NCBI RefSeq assembly: GCF_019711415.1 | Contig: NZ_JAIGNJ010000001.1 | Span: forward strand, 241,001-305,000 | Reading direction: 5' to 3' | DNA: 64,000 nucleotides | Source of the DNA: Qipengyuania vesicularis | GTDB lineage: Bacteria; Pseudomonadota; Alphaproteobacteria; Sphingomonadales; Sphingomonadaceae | Shown: in pieces, positions 1-7,996 of the stretch | Layout of the letters: every line of letters begins with the position of its first letter | Numbering within the stretch: position 1 is the stretch's first letter | Made by a program: the position numbers and the translations under genes | Notes under the pieces: model-generated | Told to the model about the DNA's origin: nothing | What the model saw: only the letters and a program-made list of their open reading frames with translations | The model's database searches: none

Positions 1-1174
1 TGAAGTCGCGCGTTTCGCCTGGGGGGAGCGAGAGCGCCAAGGCGATGGAAATGCCACCGCGAAGGCCGCCCCACCACAAGACCCGGCCCGCACCCTTGTC
101 CTGTAGCCGCGCCGCCGGGATGGTCTTGGTCGAGACGAAGATGCCAATGGCACGTGCCACAAGTGTGAGCGGGATGGCGAGCAAACCGAAGATCAGCACG
201 TTTCCGCCAACCGTCAGCACAATCATCTCGAGGCCGATCAGCAGGAAGAGAACAGAATTGAGCAACTCGTCGAGCAATTCCCAGAACTTGAGCAGGTAAT
301 CGCGGGTAACGTCGCTCATCGCGTAGGTGACCCCGTGATTGCCGATGAGCAGCCCGGCCACGGCCATGGCAAGAGGGCCGGAAATGTGGAGTTGGCTGCA
401 CAATGCGTAGCCACCCATCACCACGGCGAGCGTAATCAGGACCTCGAGCGTATATTCGTCCATCCCTGCCAGCGCGCGATAGCCGAGATAACCCGTCACG
501 AGCCCGACGAGAATGCCGCCGCCCGCCTCGAGCGCAAAGAGCTCTGCGCCTTCGATGAATGAGAATTCGTTGCCGCTCACTGCCGCACCGAGCAGGATGA
601 TGAACACGACGATCCCCACCCCGTCGTTGAACAGGCTTTCGCCCGCCACCGCGCTTTGCAGCGACTGCGGGACATTCTCCTCCTTGAGGACCCCGAGGAC
701 GGAGACTGGATCGGTCGGTGCAATGAGCGCACCGAAAACGAAGTACCAGATCGGCGCGAAAGCGAGCCCGATCATCGATCCTATGCCCCACATGGCGAGA
801 CCCACCAGCACGGTCGAAATAATCACCCCGACAGTCGAGAGCAGCAGCACCGGTAGCCAGGCGACCTTCAACCGGTCGAGATCGACATGCAGCGCGCCGG
901 CGAAGAGCAGGAAGCTGAGCATCCCCTGGAGCAGGGTCTCGGTGAAATTCATCTGCTCGAGCGTATCGGCCACCCAATTGTCGAGCGTGATGCCGGGGAC
1001 CAGCGCATCGACGATCATCAGCCCGATGGCGGCAATCGCGCCCATGACCGTCAGCCCGATGACATGCGGTAGCCGGACGAAATGATGGTTGAACCATCCT
1101 AGCAGGGCCGAGGCGACAACCAGCAAGGCGGCAATGTCGAAAGCGGAGAGCGCGCTAGCGGTTTCTTCGTGCAT
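1..1174 (-). CDS. CPA1-type Na+/H+ antiporter (NhaP-like), C-terminus cut by window edge
   Basis: Inner-membrane monovalent cation:proton antiporter. The reading frame is open from an ATG at 1174 to the left edge (391 codons seen, no stop). The translation is a string of hydrophobic helices. The CPA1 signature residues are visible: an APTDPV motif near residues 152-157 and an ESLFNDG motif near 179-185, where the Asp residues bind and carry the ion. After an acidic start (MHEET) the first membrane helix begins near residue 12. The stop lies outside the window, so a possible C-terminal RCK/TrkA-like domain cannot be judged. It is divergent to the HprK-like gene with a 77-bp gap. Family assignment is firm; the ion specificity is not. 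Confidence 0.9.
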   Translation of the reverse strand, partial: MHEETASALSAFDIAALLVVASALLGWFNHHFVRLPHVIGLTVMGAIAAIGLMIVDALVPGITLDNWVADTLEQMNFTETLLQGMLSFLLFAGALHVDLDRLKVAWLPVLLLSTVGVIISTVLVGLAMWGIGSMIGLAFAPIWYFVFGALIAPTDPVSVLGVLKEENVPQSLQSAVAGESLFNDGVGIVVFIILLGAAVSGNEFSFIEGAELFALEAGGGILVGLVTGYLGYRALAGMDEYTLEVLITLAVVMGGYALCSQLHISGPLAMAVAGLLIGNHGVTYAMSDVTRDYLLKFWELLDELLNSVLFLLIGLEMIVLTVGGNVLIFGLLAIPLTLVARAIGIFVSTKTIPAARLQDKGAGRVLWWGGLRGGISIALALSLPPGETRDF

Positions 1175-1251
1175 GGCCGCGAGCGATAGCGTGGGACAGG
1201 TGAATGGCCAAGCTTGCGTGTTCGCATCTGCTTGGGCAGCAACGATAATCG

Positions 1252-2148
1252 ATGACAGGGCTCTATCATTATCGCCACTCGGGTCTGCTGGTCGCCTCGG
1301 AGCTAGAACTTCCCGAGTGGGCCGCCTTCGCCTGCAGCGAAGGCGAGCCGGATGTGCGCATCGTGATCTCGGACGATCCGTGCCCCGATTGCCCGGTCGA
1401 TGGTAGCGTGGCGGTCGGTGAGACCCTTCGGTTCGCGATCGAGGGCATCGGCGGCTGGCAGGTCGAGTCCGGTCGCATCATCCGCCTTCATCCCGGGGTG
1501 ACAAGCGATTTGCCCGAGCTCCGCCTGTTCACCCTCGGGAGTGCTTGGGGGGCGCTTGGCTATCAGCGCGGTTTCGCGATGTGGCACGGCAGCGCGGTCG
1601 AACGCGATGGACGCGCGATCTTGTTCTGCGGGGACAGCGGGGCCGGAAAAAGCACGATGGCCGCGGCCTTGTGTCAGGCAGGGGCGAAGCTGGTAGCGGA
1701 CGATCTCAGCCGCATCGAGCCAGCGGCCGGTGGCGTGCTGATCCATCCCTCCTCTGCGCGAATCAAGCTGTGGCGCGAGGCGATCGACCACCTGGGATGG
1801 CAGGACCGAATCCTCCAGCGCGATTACTACCGTGACGACAAGTTCCACTGCTCTGCAAATGGGGCGCCTCCGACCGATACTCCCATTGCTGTGGCCGCCC
1901 TCGTGAGCCTGGAGGAGGGTGAAGCCACCTGGCTAGAGCGGTTACACGGCCGGGAAGCGCTTGGCGTTACCTTCAGGCAGACCATGTACCGACCGGAGAT
2001 GGTCGACGCACTTGGCTTGTGGGGTGAACAGGGTGCGCTAGCTTCAAGGATTGTGGCCGATTGTCCGGCCTATCGCCTGATCCGTCCAAAATCTTACTCA
2101 ACAATCGACGGCGTGTGCCGCGCTGTCGAACCGCTGTGGGGAGAATGA
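1252..2148 (+). CDS. HPr kinase-like P-loop protein (orphan)
   Basis: A 298-aa protein with a Walker A motif GDSGAGKST at about residues 127-135 and a downstream LVADD motif at 147-151. Both match the C-terminal catalytic domain of HPr kinase/phosphorylase (VADD in HprK). The roughly 110 residues before it do not look like the usual HprK N-terminal domain, and I see no typical HprK LExRG-type signature. No HPr, PTS or lasso-peptide gene lies nearby, so its substrate is unknown. Related stand-alone kinases occur in sphingomonads, some beside lasso-peptide operons. The ATG at 1252 is the first good start. Calling it a Ser kinase of HPr itself would be over-reading. Confidence 0.75.
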   Translation: MTGLYHYRHSGLLVASELELPEWAAFACSEGEPDVRIVISDDPCPDCPVDGSVAVGETLRFAIEGIGGWQVESGRIIRLHPGVTSDLPELRLFTLGSAWGALGYQRGFAMWHGSAVERDGRAILFCGDSGAGKSTMAAALCQAGAKLVADDLSRIEPAAGGVLIHPSSARIKLWREAIDHLGWQDRILQRDYYRDDKFHCSANGAPPTDTPIAVAALVSLEEGEATWLERLHGREALGVTFRQTMYRPEMVDALGLWGEQGALASRIVADCPAYRLIRPKSYSTIDGVCRAVEPLWGE

Positions 2149-2158
2149 AAGGTAAAAG

Positions 2159-2234
2159 TGGTGCCCGGGGACGGATTCGAACCGCCGACACTGCGATTTT
2201 CAGTCGCATGCTCTACCAACTGAGCTACCCGGGC
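2159..2234 (-). tRNA. tRNA-Phe (anticodon GAA)
   Basis: On the minus strand the acceptor GCCCGGG at 2228-2234 pairs with CCCGGGC near 2163-2169, followed by discriminator A and an encoded CCA (2159-2161). The D arm (GCTC...GAGC), the anticodon loop CTGAAAA with GAA, and the T arm GGTTCGAATCC are all present. It sits downstream of the infA-maf-RNase-yacG group, but has its own promoter-like sequence at 2285-2313. Confidence 0.97.
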
Positions 2235-2284
2235 TAACCCTCGCTGCGGCCTCTCGTGGGGCTCGCCAGCGGTTGGAGTGCGCG

Positions 2285-2313
2285 CCTATGGCGAAGCCTA
2301 GCCGCCTTGGCAA
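2285..2313 (-). promoter_or_regulatory. Probable sigma-70 promoter of tRNA-Phe
   Basis: Read on the minus strand: TTGCCA (2308-2313), 17-nt spacer, CATAGG (2285-2290). The -10 ends about 50 nt before the tRNA 5' end at 2234. The same layout recurs before hppA, ctaC, thrC and rplU. Confidence 0.6.
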
Positions 2314-2322
2314 GGGGCTATT

Positions 2323-2502
2323 TCAATCGTCCTGCGGCTTGACCACTTCCGCAGCGATTTCTTCGGGCAGGGCGGGTCGCCCCGGTACCGCGTAGCCATC
2401 ACCAAACCACTGCGCGAGGTCGCGGTCCCGGCACCGCGTGGAGCAGAACGGCTTGTGCTCCTCGGTGCGTGGCTTCTTGCAGATAGGGCAGGGCTTATTC
2501 AT
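2323..2502 (-). CDS. yacG: DNA gyrase inhibitor / zinc-binding protein YacG
   Basis: A 59-aa zinc-ribbon protein. Two Cys pairs are visible (CPIC near residues 5-8 and CSTRC further on), which bind one zinc in the YacG family; YacG binds GyrB and inhibits gyrase. The start chosen is ATG 2502 (MNKPCPIC), which overlaps the end of the upstream RNase gene by 8 bp; a longer frame to 2538 adds 12 non-conserved residues inside that gene. The C-terminus keeps the WFGDGYAVPG-type segment typical of the family. Last gene of the infA-maf-RNase-yacG group. Confidence 0.9.
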   Translation of the reverse strand: MNKPCPICKKPRTEEHKPFCSTRCRDRDLAQWFGDGYAVPGRPALPEEIAAEVVKPQDD

Positions 2503-3442
2503 GACCGACCACTTGGGCAGCAGCCGCCTCAATGGCAAGGCCGGGGTCGGTCTCTATCCGCAGGGGGCGTGCCGTCCGGCGCTCGACCTCCGCCATCCAC
2601 TCTGGCTTGAGCTTGGCATTGAGCGCGGGATGAAGCGTCAGCAAGGTCGTGCCGACTCCCTCGACCATCTCGGCGCGGCGCAGCGCCATTCGCGCAGACA
2701 TTCCCACCCGCGAGGTTGCAAAGCGATGCAGCAGTGAGGGACCTTCAAGTCGCGCGACCAGCTGCACGAAACCGAACCCGTTCATGGCCGTGCGTTCATG
2801 CGGCCAACCGTCCAGAGCATCTCCAAGCGCTGCGTCCACCGCCTTGCGGTCCGCCTTTGCCGCGAGCGTGGGGAAATCGATCCCGATCGACCCGCCAAGA
2901 TCCAACAGGCGAAGCGCTGCAGCGATCGGGTCGACTGCGGCCATGGAGAGGGCACGGGAGTCAAGACTGCCGTCTATATCGATCAGCGTCATCGCGGGGG
3001 TGACAGCAAACAGCAACGAGCCTCCATTGAAGGCGACTTCGCCAGAGCTCGCCGCAGACCAAGCATCTTCCCATAGTCCGGGCGGGAAGCGATGAACCCT
3101 TCTTCCCGCATCAAAAACATCATCGACGGGGGCGGATGCCGATATGGGGCGAGCCGCCGCCAGCTTGAAACGTCCCCGTTCTGTCATCGCCGCACGGGAT
3201 ATGACGAGATCAAGCGTGCTTCCCTCGCCTACATCCCGCGGCAACTTGTCGACCAGCAGTTCGCGCCCATCCGGTGTTTCCGCTGTGCCACGCGTGCCAT
3301 TCTTGGTTGTGAGTTTGGCAGAGATCGCTTGACCCGCATGGAATTCACCGGGCCAGCGACAGCGAGCACCAAGGATCTTTTCTCCATCGAGCAGTATCGC
3401 GCGGGTCTCGCCGATACCTTCCTCGATCAACCACTCAGGCAA
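2495..3442 (-). CDS. RNase E/G-family ribonuclease, short form
   Basis: A 315-aa protein resembling the catalytic part of RNase E/G. The N-terminal stretch is S1-like. Two segments match the metal-binding Asp sites of RNase E: LIDIDGS in the middle, and LGGSIGIDFPTL about 45 residues later, equivalent to the GGxIxIDF segment. The protein is much shorter than RNase E or G (about 490 aa or more) and has no CPxCxGxG zinc-link motif, so oligomerisation and activity may differ. It overlaps maf at its 5' end by 8 bp and yacG at its 3' end by 8 bp, which implies translational coupling. This short form beside maf and yacG is common in alphaproteobacteria. Confidence 0.8.
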   Translation of the reverse strand: MPEWLIEEGIGETRAILLDGEKILGARCRWPGEFHAGQAISAKLTTKNGTRGTAETPDGRELLVDKLPRDVGEGSTLDLVISRAAMTERGRFKLAAARPISASAPVDDVFDAGRRVHRFPPGLWEDAWSAASSGEVAFNGGSLLFAVTPAMTLIDIDGSLDSRALSMAAVDPIAAALRLLDLGGSIGIDFPTLAAKADRKAVDAALGDALDGWPHERTAMNGFGFVQLVARLEGPSLLHRFATSRVGMSARMALRRAEMVEGVGTTLLTLHPALNAKLKPEWMAEVERRTARPLRIETDPGLAIEAAAAQVVGHE

Positions 3443-4010
3443 TGTCGAACCCCGCCGCCTTGAGCAGTGCGCGCGTTTCGTGGAGCGGGAGGCCGACCAC
3501 TCCAGAATGGCTTCCCTGGATGCGGCTGATCAGTCCTTCCGCGATGCCCTGGATGGCATAGCCACCCGCTTTGCCCTCCCATTCGCCGCTGGCGATGTAG
3601 GCGTCGATTTCCTGTGTGGAGAGGCGCTTGAACAGGACCGCCGTCTCGTTCAGTCGCTCGCGCATACTTCCGTCGGGAGCACGCAAGGCTATGGCCGACA
3701 GCACGCGGTGACGGCGGCCTGACAGAAGTTCGAGGCACTTGCGCGCAGTTGCCTCGTCCTCGGCCTTGGGCAAGATACGTCGTCCGGCCGCGACAACCGT
3801 GTCACCTGCCAGAACGAAACCGCGATCGCTCGCTGCCGCTTCGGCTTTTTCGCGCGCCATTCGCTTTGCATAGTCGCGCGGTAACTCGCCCTTGGCCGGT
3901 GTCTCGTCGATATCGGCGGGAGCGACGGCGTCCGGCGTCAGCCCCAGACGCGCGATCAGCTCGCGGCGACGCGGACTTGCGGATGCGAGGATGAGAGTGG
4001 GCTTGCCCAC
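3435..4010 (-). CDS. maf: Maf-family nucleoside triphosphate pyrophosphatase
   Basis: A 191-aa house-cleaning pyrophosphatase that hydrolyses modified or canonical NTPs to NMPs. The N-terminal LASASPRRREL motif (residues 7-17) is the substrate-phosphate loop. KAEAAA, LAGDTVV and a GYAIQGIAEGLI segment hold the conserved charged residues of the active site. Length matches the family. The gene starts 7 bp after the infA stop and overlaps the RNase gene by 8 bp, so the four genes are likely co-transcribed. Which nucleotide is preferred (dTTP/UTP versus m7GTP) is not decided here. Confidence 0.93.
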   Translation of the reverse strand: MGKPTLILASASPRRRELIARLGLTPDAVAPADIDETPAKGELPRDYAKRMAREKAEAAASDRGFVLAGDTVVAAGRRILPKAEDEATARKCLELLSGRRHRVLSAIALRAPDGSMRERLNETAVLFKRLSTQEIDAYIASGEWEGKAGGYAIQGIAEGLISRIQGSHSGVVGLPLHETRALLKAAGFDIA

Positions 4011-4016
4011 CGCGTA

Positions 4017-4274
4017 TTACTGCGGGCCGGGACCCTGGCCGGGTCCGCCACGTCCGGGCATGAAGCGGTAGGTGATGCGCGCCTTGGTCAGATCGTAAGG
4101 CGTTAGTTCGCAAAGCACCTCGTCGCCCACCAGCACGCGGATGCGGTTCTTGCGCATCTTGCCGGCCGTGTGACCGAGCACTTCGTGGCCGTTCTCGAGC
4201 TCGACGCGGAACATGGCGTTGGGCAGCAGTTCCACAACACGCCCGCGCATTTCGAGAAGTTCTTCCTTGGCCAT
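4017..4274 (-). CDS. infA: Translation initiation factor IF-1
   Basis: An 85-aa protein starting [11 protein letters not shown] at ATG 4274. It is a single S1/OB-fold domain that occupies the ribosomal A site during initiation. The core ([48 protein letters not shown]) is nearly invariant. The last 13 residues form a Gly/Pro/Gln tail ([12 protein letters not shown]) beyond the usual 72-residue length. The frame stays open upstream to 4430, but those codons are not conserved and run into the leader. First gene of the infA-maf-RNase-yacG group. Confidence 0.97.
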   Translation of the reverse strand: MAKEELLEMRGRVVELLPNAMFRVELENGHEVLGHTAGKMRKNRIRVLVGDEVLCELTPYDLTKARITYRFMPGRGGPGQGPGPQ

Positions 4275-4477
4275 TCGTTTCCTTAATTTGGTGCTATTGG
4301 TTGGCAAACGTCGCGCGCCCATAGCGGTAGGCGGGATAAAAGGGAAGAGTTTGGCATTTATCCCCTTGCAGCCGCGCTGCGACGATTTGTTACCCGAGAT
4401 CCTATTGCCGAACGGCCGGTTACGCGACAATGCGAGCCGACGCCGATCACCAACTCGAACCGATTGGATAGCTGCAC

Positions 4478-7201
4478 TTGATCAAGTTCGATTGGAAACC
4501 CACGCTCTTCACGGCCACCGCAGCTTGGGTCTCAACCGTAGGTCCTGTGGGTGCGCAGGAAATGGAGGAGGAAGAGGCAGCCGAGATGACAGCTCCGGCG
4601 GGGGTTACGCCCATACTGGAGGACGATGAGATCGTCGTCTTCGGCACGCGGCTCAAGGGCCAGCTCACGATCGATCAACCGCCGCTTGCCGAATATGACG
4701 AAGCGGATATCGCCGCGATCGGGGGTAGTTCGATCGCGGACATCATCGCCGCCATCGAACCATCGACCGGCAGTAGCGTGCGCGGTGGGCGCGGCGGCGG
4801 ACGGCCCGTCTTTCTCATCAATGGCATTCGCGTCTCCAGCTGGCGCGAGTTTCGCAGCTACCCGCCCGAAAGCGTTGCCAAGGTCGAGGTCTTCCCAGAG
4901 GAAGTGGCGCAGCGTTTCGGATACTCGCCCGACCAGCGCGTGGTGAACATCGTCCTCAAGCCCAATTTCCAGAGCCTGACGGCGGAGGTCGAGTATGAAG
5001 GCCCGGCCGAAGGGGGCTATACGCGGACCGAACAGGAAGCGACCTGGCTTAGGAATGGCGAGCAGGGCAGGCTCAATTTCGACCTCGAGTTCGAGGATCG
5101 CAGCCTGCTGACCGAGGCCGAGCGCGGCCTGACGATTGGCAGTGATGACGGTGAAGCCGAATTCAGAAGCCTCCTGCCGGACACTTTCGGCTTTCAGGCG
5201 GAGGCGAATTACGCCCGGGCGATCATAGAGACCGGCACTTCGCTGGGGCTCAACGGGACATATGCCCGTAACGAGAGCCGCAGCCTGGCAGGATTGGCCA
5301 CGGACGGTGCGTCTGTGCTCGAAAGGCGAGCTGAGAATGACAGCTATTCCGCCGGCCTTTCGGTCAACCAGCCGATCGGCGACTGGAGCGCGACTTTCAC
5401 CAGCGACCTCAACCACACGGATTCGCTGAGCGAGATCGATCGCAACGACGCCAGCGGCTTCGATATTGCACGCAGCCGGACCTATACGGCGGTCAACAAG
5501 GCGACGTTGAACGGTTTCCCGATCGCCCTGCCTGCCGGCGAGGTGAGCTACACGCTCGACCTCGGCTTCGACTGGAAGCGAATAAACAGCGAGGATTCGC
5601 GCGCGACAGAGGACTTCTCCCTCACGCGCAGGCGGCTCAACGCAGGCGTGACGATCGCCGCGCCGATCTCGCGCCGCGGCGGGCCGCTTGGTGCGGTCGG
5701 CGATGTCACTTTGGTGGCATCGGGCGGGGTCGAGGACCTTTCCGATTTCGGCGCGCTGGCAAACTGGTCGCTGGGTGCCAACTGGTCGCCCACCAACAAG
5801 CTGAATGTCAGCGCGACCCGGATTTGGCGCGAGGTTGCTCCATCACTGACCAATCTTGGCAGCCCGCGTATCGACGAGTTCAACGCGACCGTGTTTGACT
5901 ACCTGACCGGCCAGACTGTGCTTGCAACGCTGGTGACGGGCGGCAATCCCAACTTGCGGGCAGAAACGCAGGCCGACTGGAAATTCAGCGCTAACTGGGA
6001 AGTGCCGTTCTGGGAAAATGCGAGGCTCCAGGCGGATTATGGGATCAACCGCTCGCGAGACGTGACCGCTACCCCTTCGTTTAGCGCAGCTTTCGAAGAG
6101 GCTTTTACCAACCGCGTGACTCGCGATGCGGAGGGCGACCTCCTCGCCATCGATCGTCGGCCGCTGACGCTCTACCAAACCCGCAGCCGCATCCTCGCCT
6201 TCGGGCTCAATGCGCGGGGACAGATCGGCAAAGCGCCACCGCGGGCGGAAGGTGGTAGTGGGCGAGGCAGGGGAGGTGAAGGGAGCCGAGGTCCCGGCGG
6301 CTTCGATCCTGCACGAATGGAGCAGGCGCGTAAGGTCATCTGCGAAACCCGGGAGGGGGAGACGCCCGATCTCGCAAACCTGCCGGACATGGTTCGAGCG
6401 CGACTGATCGACGAGAACGGCAACCCTGATCCTGAAAAGATCGCAGCTGCCCGTGAGCGGTTCTGCGGAGAAGAAGGCACGCAGCGTAGTGAGAGATTTG
6501 CTGCCATGCGCGCAGCGGTTTGTGCCGATCCCCCGAAGCTTGAAGACCTTCCCGAAGCAATGCTGGCGCGCCTCAAGAGCGAGGACGGCGAGATCGATCC
6601 CGAGCGGCTCAAGGCTCTTCGTGAACGGATGTGCTCTGCAAGCGCGGAAAGCAATGCAGGTGGGCAGCCTCGTTCGAGGGGCGGAATGATGCGCATGCTG
6701 GGTGGGGGGAACCCCAATGATCGGCGACCGCGCTATTTCCTGTCGCTCAATCACACGATTACACTCGAGAACGAGGTGCTCCTGGCGCAAGACGGCCCGT
6801 TGTTCGACCAGCTTGATGGCTTCGTCCTCGGCGGTGGTACGATTCCCGATCAAAGCTCGACCCTCGAGGCCGGCATCTTCTGGCAGGGCTACGGTCTGAG
6901 GCTTTCAGGGCGCTACACCGGGGAAGCCGTGCTGCGAGGTGGGGACCAGCCCGGGGCGAGCGATCTCTTCTTCGGCGATCTGGCGACATTCGACGTCCGC
7001 TTGTTCGCCAATCTAGGGGAGATATTCGACAAGCAAGATGGCTGGCTGGACGGACTGCGAGTGTCGGTGCTGATGGACAATGTCTTCGATGCGCGCCGAA
7101 GGGTCGTCGACCAGAATGGCGATATTCCGGAGGCTTACGATCCGCTGCGGCTCGACCCGACGGGACGCTACCTCGGCATCGATATCAGGAAATCGTTCTA
7201 G
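4478..7201 (+). CDS. TonB-dependent outer-membrane receptor with duplicated Cys insert
   Basis: A 907-aa outer-membrane transporter. A signal peptide (residues 1-26, cut after VGAQ) is followed by an acidic linker, a TonB-box-like EIVVFGTR (about 50-57), a plug domain to about 165 with a Gly/Arg-rich loop near 100-110, and a beta-barrel ending in Phe as expected for BamA recognition. Inside the barrel, residues about 590-745 form an insert bounded by Gly/Arg-rich linkers. The insert holds two copies of a roughly 45-residue unit with Cys at 622/663 and 682/719. The start is TTG 4478, since an in-frame stop lies at 4469. The ligand is unknown and no siderophore or sugar genes adjoin. It is divergent to infA. 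Confidence 0.87.
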   Translation: MIKFDWKPTLFTATAAWVSTVGPVGAQEMEEEEAAEMTAPAGVTPILEDDEIVVFGTRLKGQLTIDQPPLAEYDEADIAAIGGSSIADIIAAIEPSTGSSVRGGRGGGRPVFLINGIRVSSWREFRSYPPESVAKVEVFPEEVAQRFGYSPDQRVVNIVLKPNFQSLTAEVEYEGPAEGGYTRTEQEATWLRNGEQGRLNFDLEFEDRSLLTEAERGLTIGSDDGEAEFRSLLPDTFGFQAEANYARAIIETGTSLGLNGTYARNESRSLAGLATDGASVLERRAENDSYSAGLSVNQPIGDWSATFTSDLNHTDSLSEIDRNDASGFDIARSRTYTAVNKATLNGFPIALPAGEVSYTLDLGFDWKRINSEDSRATEDFSLTRRRLNAGVTIAAPISRRGGPLGAVGDVTLVASGGVEDLSDFGALANWSLGANWSPTNKLNVSATRIWREVAPSLTNLGSPRIDEFNATVFDYLTGQTVLATLVTGGNPNLRAETQADWKFSANWEVPFWENARLQADYGINRSRDVTATPSFSAAFEEAFTNRVTRDAEGDLLAIDRRPLTLYQTRSRILAFGLNARGQIGKAPPRAEGGSGRGRGGEGSRGPGGFDPARMEQARKVICETREGETPDLANLPDMVRARLIDENGNPDPEKIAAARERFCGEEGTQRSERFAAMRAAVCADPPKLEDLPEAMLARLKSEDGEIDPERLKALRERMCSASAESNAGGQPRSRGGMMRMLGGGNPNDRRPRYFLSLNHTITLENEVLLAQDGPLFDQLDGFVLGGGTIPDQSSTLEAGIFWQGYGLRLSGRYTGEAVLRGGDQPGASDLFFGDLATFDVRLFANLGEIFDKQDGWLDGLRVSVLMDNVFDARRRVVDQNGDIPEAYDPLRLDPTGRYLGIDIRKSF

Positions 7202-7207
7202 ACCTGC

Positions 7208-7996
7208 TTAATGAAGTGCGCGGCGGGGGAAGAACATCCTTGCCAGCCCGCGCGCCTCGAAACGCTTCCAGTCGCCTTCTTCCTGCGCGAGCCGGTCGGC
7301 CACAGCATAGACGACAGCCGGATTGACCCCGAGGCCGCAATGGCTGGCGACGACTTCGATATTCTCGCAGTCTTCGCGGTCGCCGCACTGGACCGAGCCG
7401 CGCCAATGCACGACGCCATCGGTGCGCGTCAGGATCGAGGTGGTCGGCACGGGAGGTGCTTCCGCGAGAGAACGGAAACTGCCGCCCTGCATCGGCTCGG
7501 GCTCCTTTCCGTTGAGGTATTCGAACAGGCGGGTCGCATTGGTGTGGCGACGGTCGTCGGTAATGGGCGAGCCCAGGCTGATCACGAGGCGCACCTTGTC
7601 GGGCGCCATCTTGGCCAATTCGCGTGCAAAAACGCCGCCCAGGCTCCAGCCGACTATGCTGATCGGACGCCCGGTACGATCGTGGAGTTCCTCCACGCAG
7701 GCCAGCATGGCATCGATCCGCGCATTGTCGACACGGACATTCCGGCCAAGTTTCCACCCTACCGCATCATAGCCAAGGTCGGAAAGCAGGCGACGCAGCG
7801 GACGGGTCGAATAATCGCTCGCCATGAAGCCCGGGAGCACAAGTACGCCGTGACCGTCGCCCCTTGGCAATCCCGACATGAGCGGGCGCAGCGCGTAGAA
7901 GCTGGCGAGTTCGCCCATCGCGCGGCCGGGTTCGGCCAGCATGAGGAGACGGCTCGGCGGGCGAGCTGCGGACGGATCGGTTGCGACTGTGGTCAC
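7208..7996 (-). CDS. Alpha/beta hydrolase (lipase/esterase-like)
   Basis: A 262-aa alpha/beta hydrolase without a signal peptide. The nucleophile elbow is GWSLGG with Ser near residue 118. The oxyanion region is VLPGF at 53-57, and a late SHCGLG segment likely carries the catalytic His. It overlaps the preceding acyltransferase gene by 4 bp (ATGA), so the two are probably translated together, which fits a role in neutral-lipid turnover or mobilisation. Four Cys residues lie in the second half. The substrate cannot be read from sequence. Confidence 0.8.
   Translation of the reverse strand: MTTVATDPSAARPPSRLLMLAEPGRAMGELASFYALRPLMSGLPRGDGHGVLVLPGFMASDYSTRPLRRLLSDLGYDAVGWKLGRNVRVDNARIDAMLACVEELHDRTGRPISIVGWSLGGVFARELAKMAPDKVRLVISLGSPITDDRRHTNATRLFEYLNGKEPEPMQGGSFRSLAEAPPVPTTSILTRTDGVVHWRGSVQCGDREDCENIEVVASHCGLGVNPAVVYAVADRLAQEEGDWKRFEARGLARMFFPRRALH

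Noticed and set aside
4478-4486. TTGATCAA palindrome at the TTG start of the receptor gene
   Set aside because: It lacks the four-base spacer of an FNR box and sits inside the start codon; taken as chance.
4532-6853. Long antisense frames (294 and 336 codons) over the TonB receptor gene
   Set aside because: Composition is shadow-like and the receptor reading is complete with signal peptide and C-terminal Phe.
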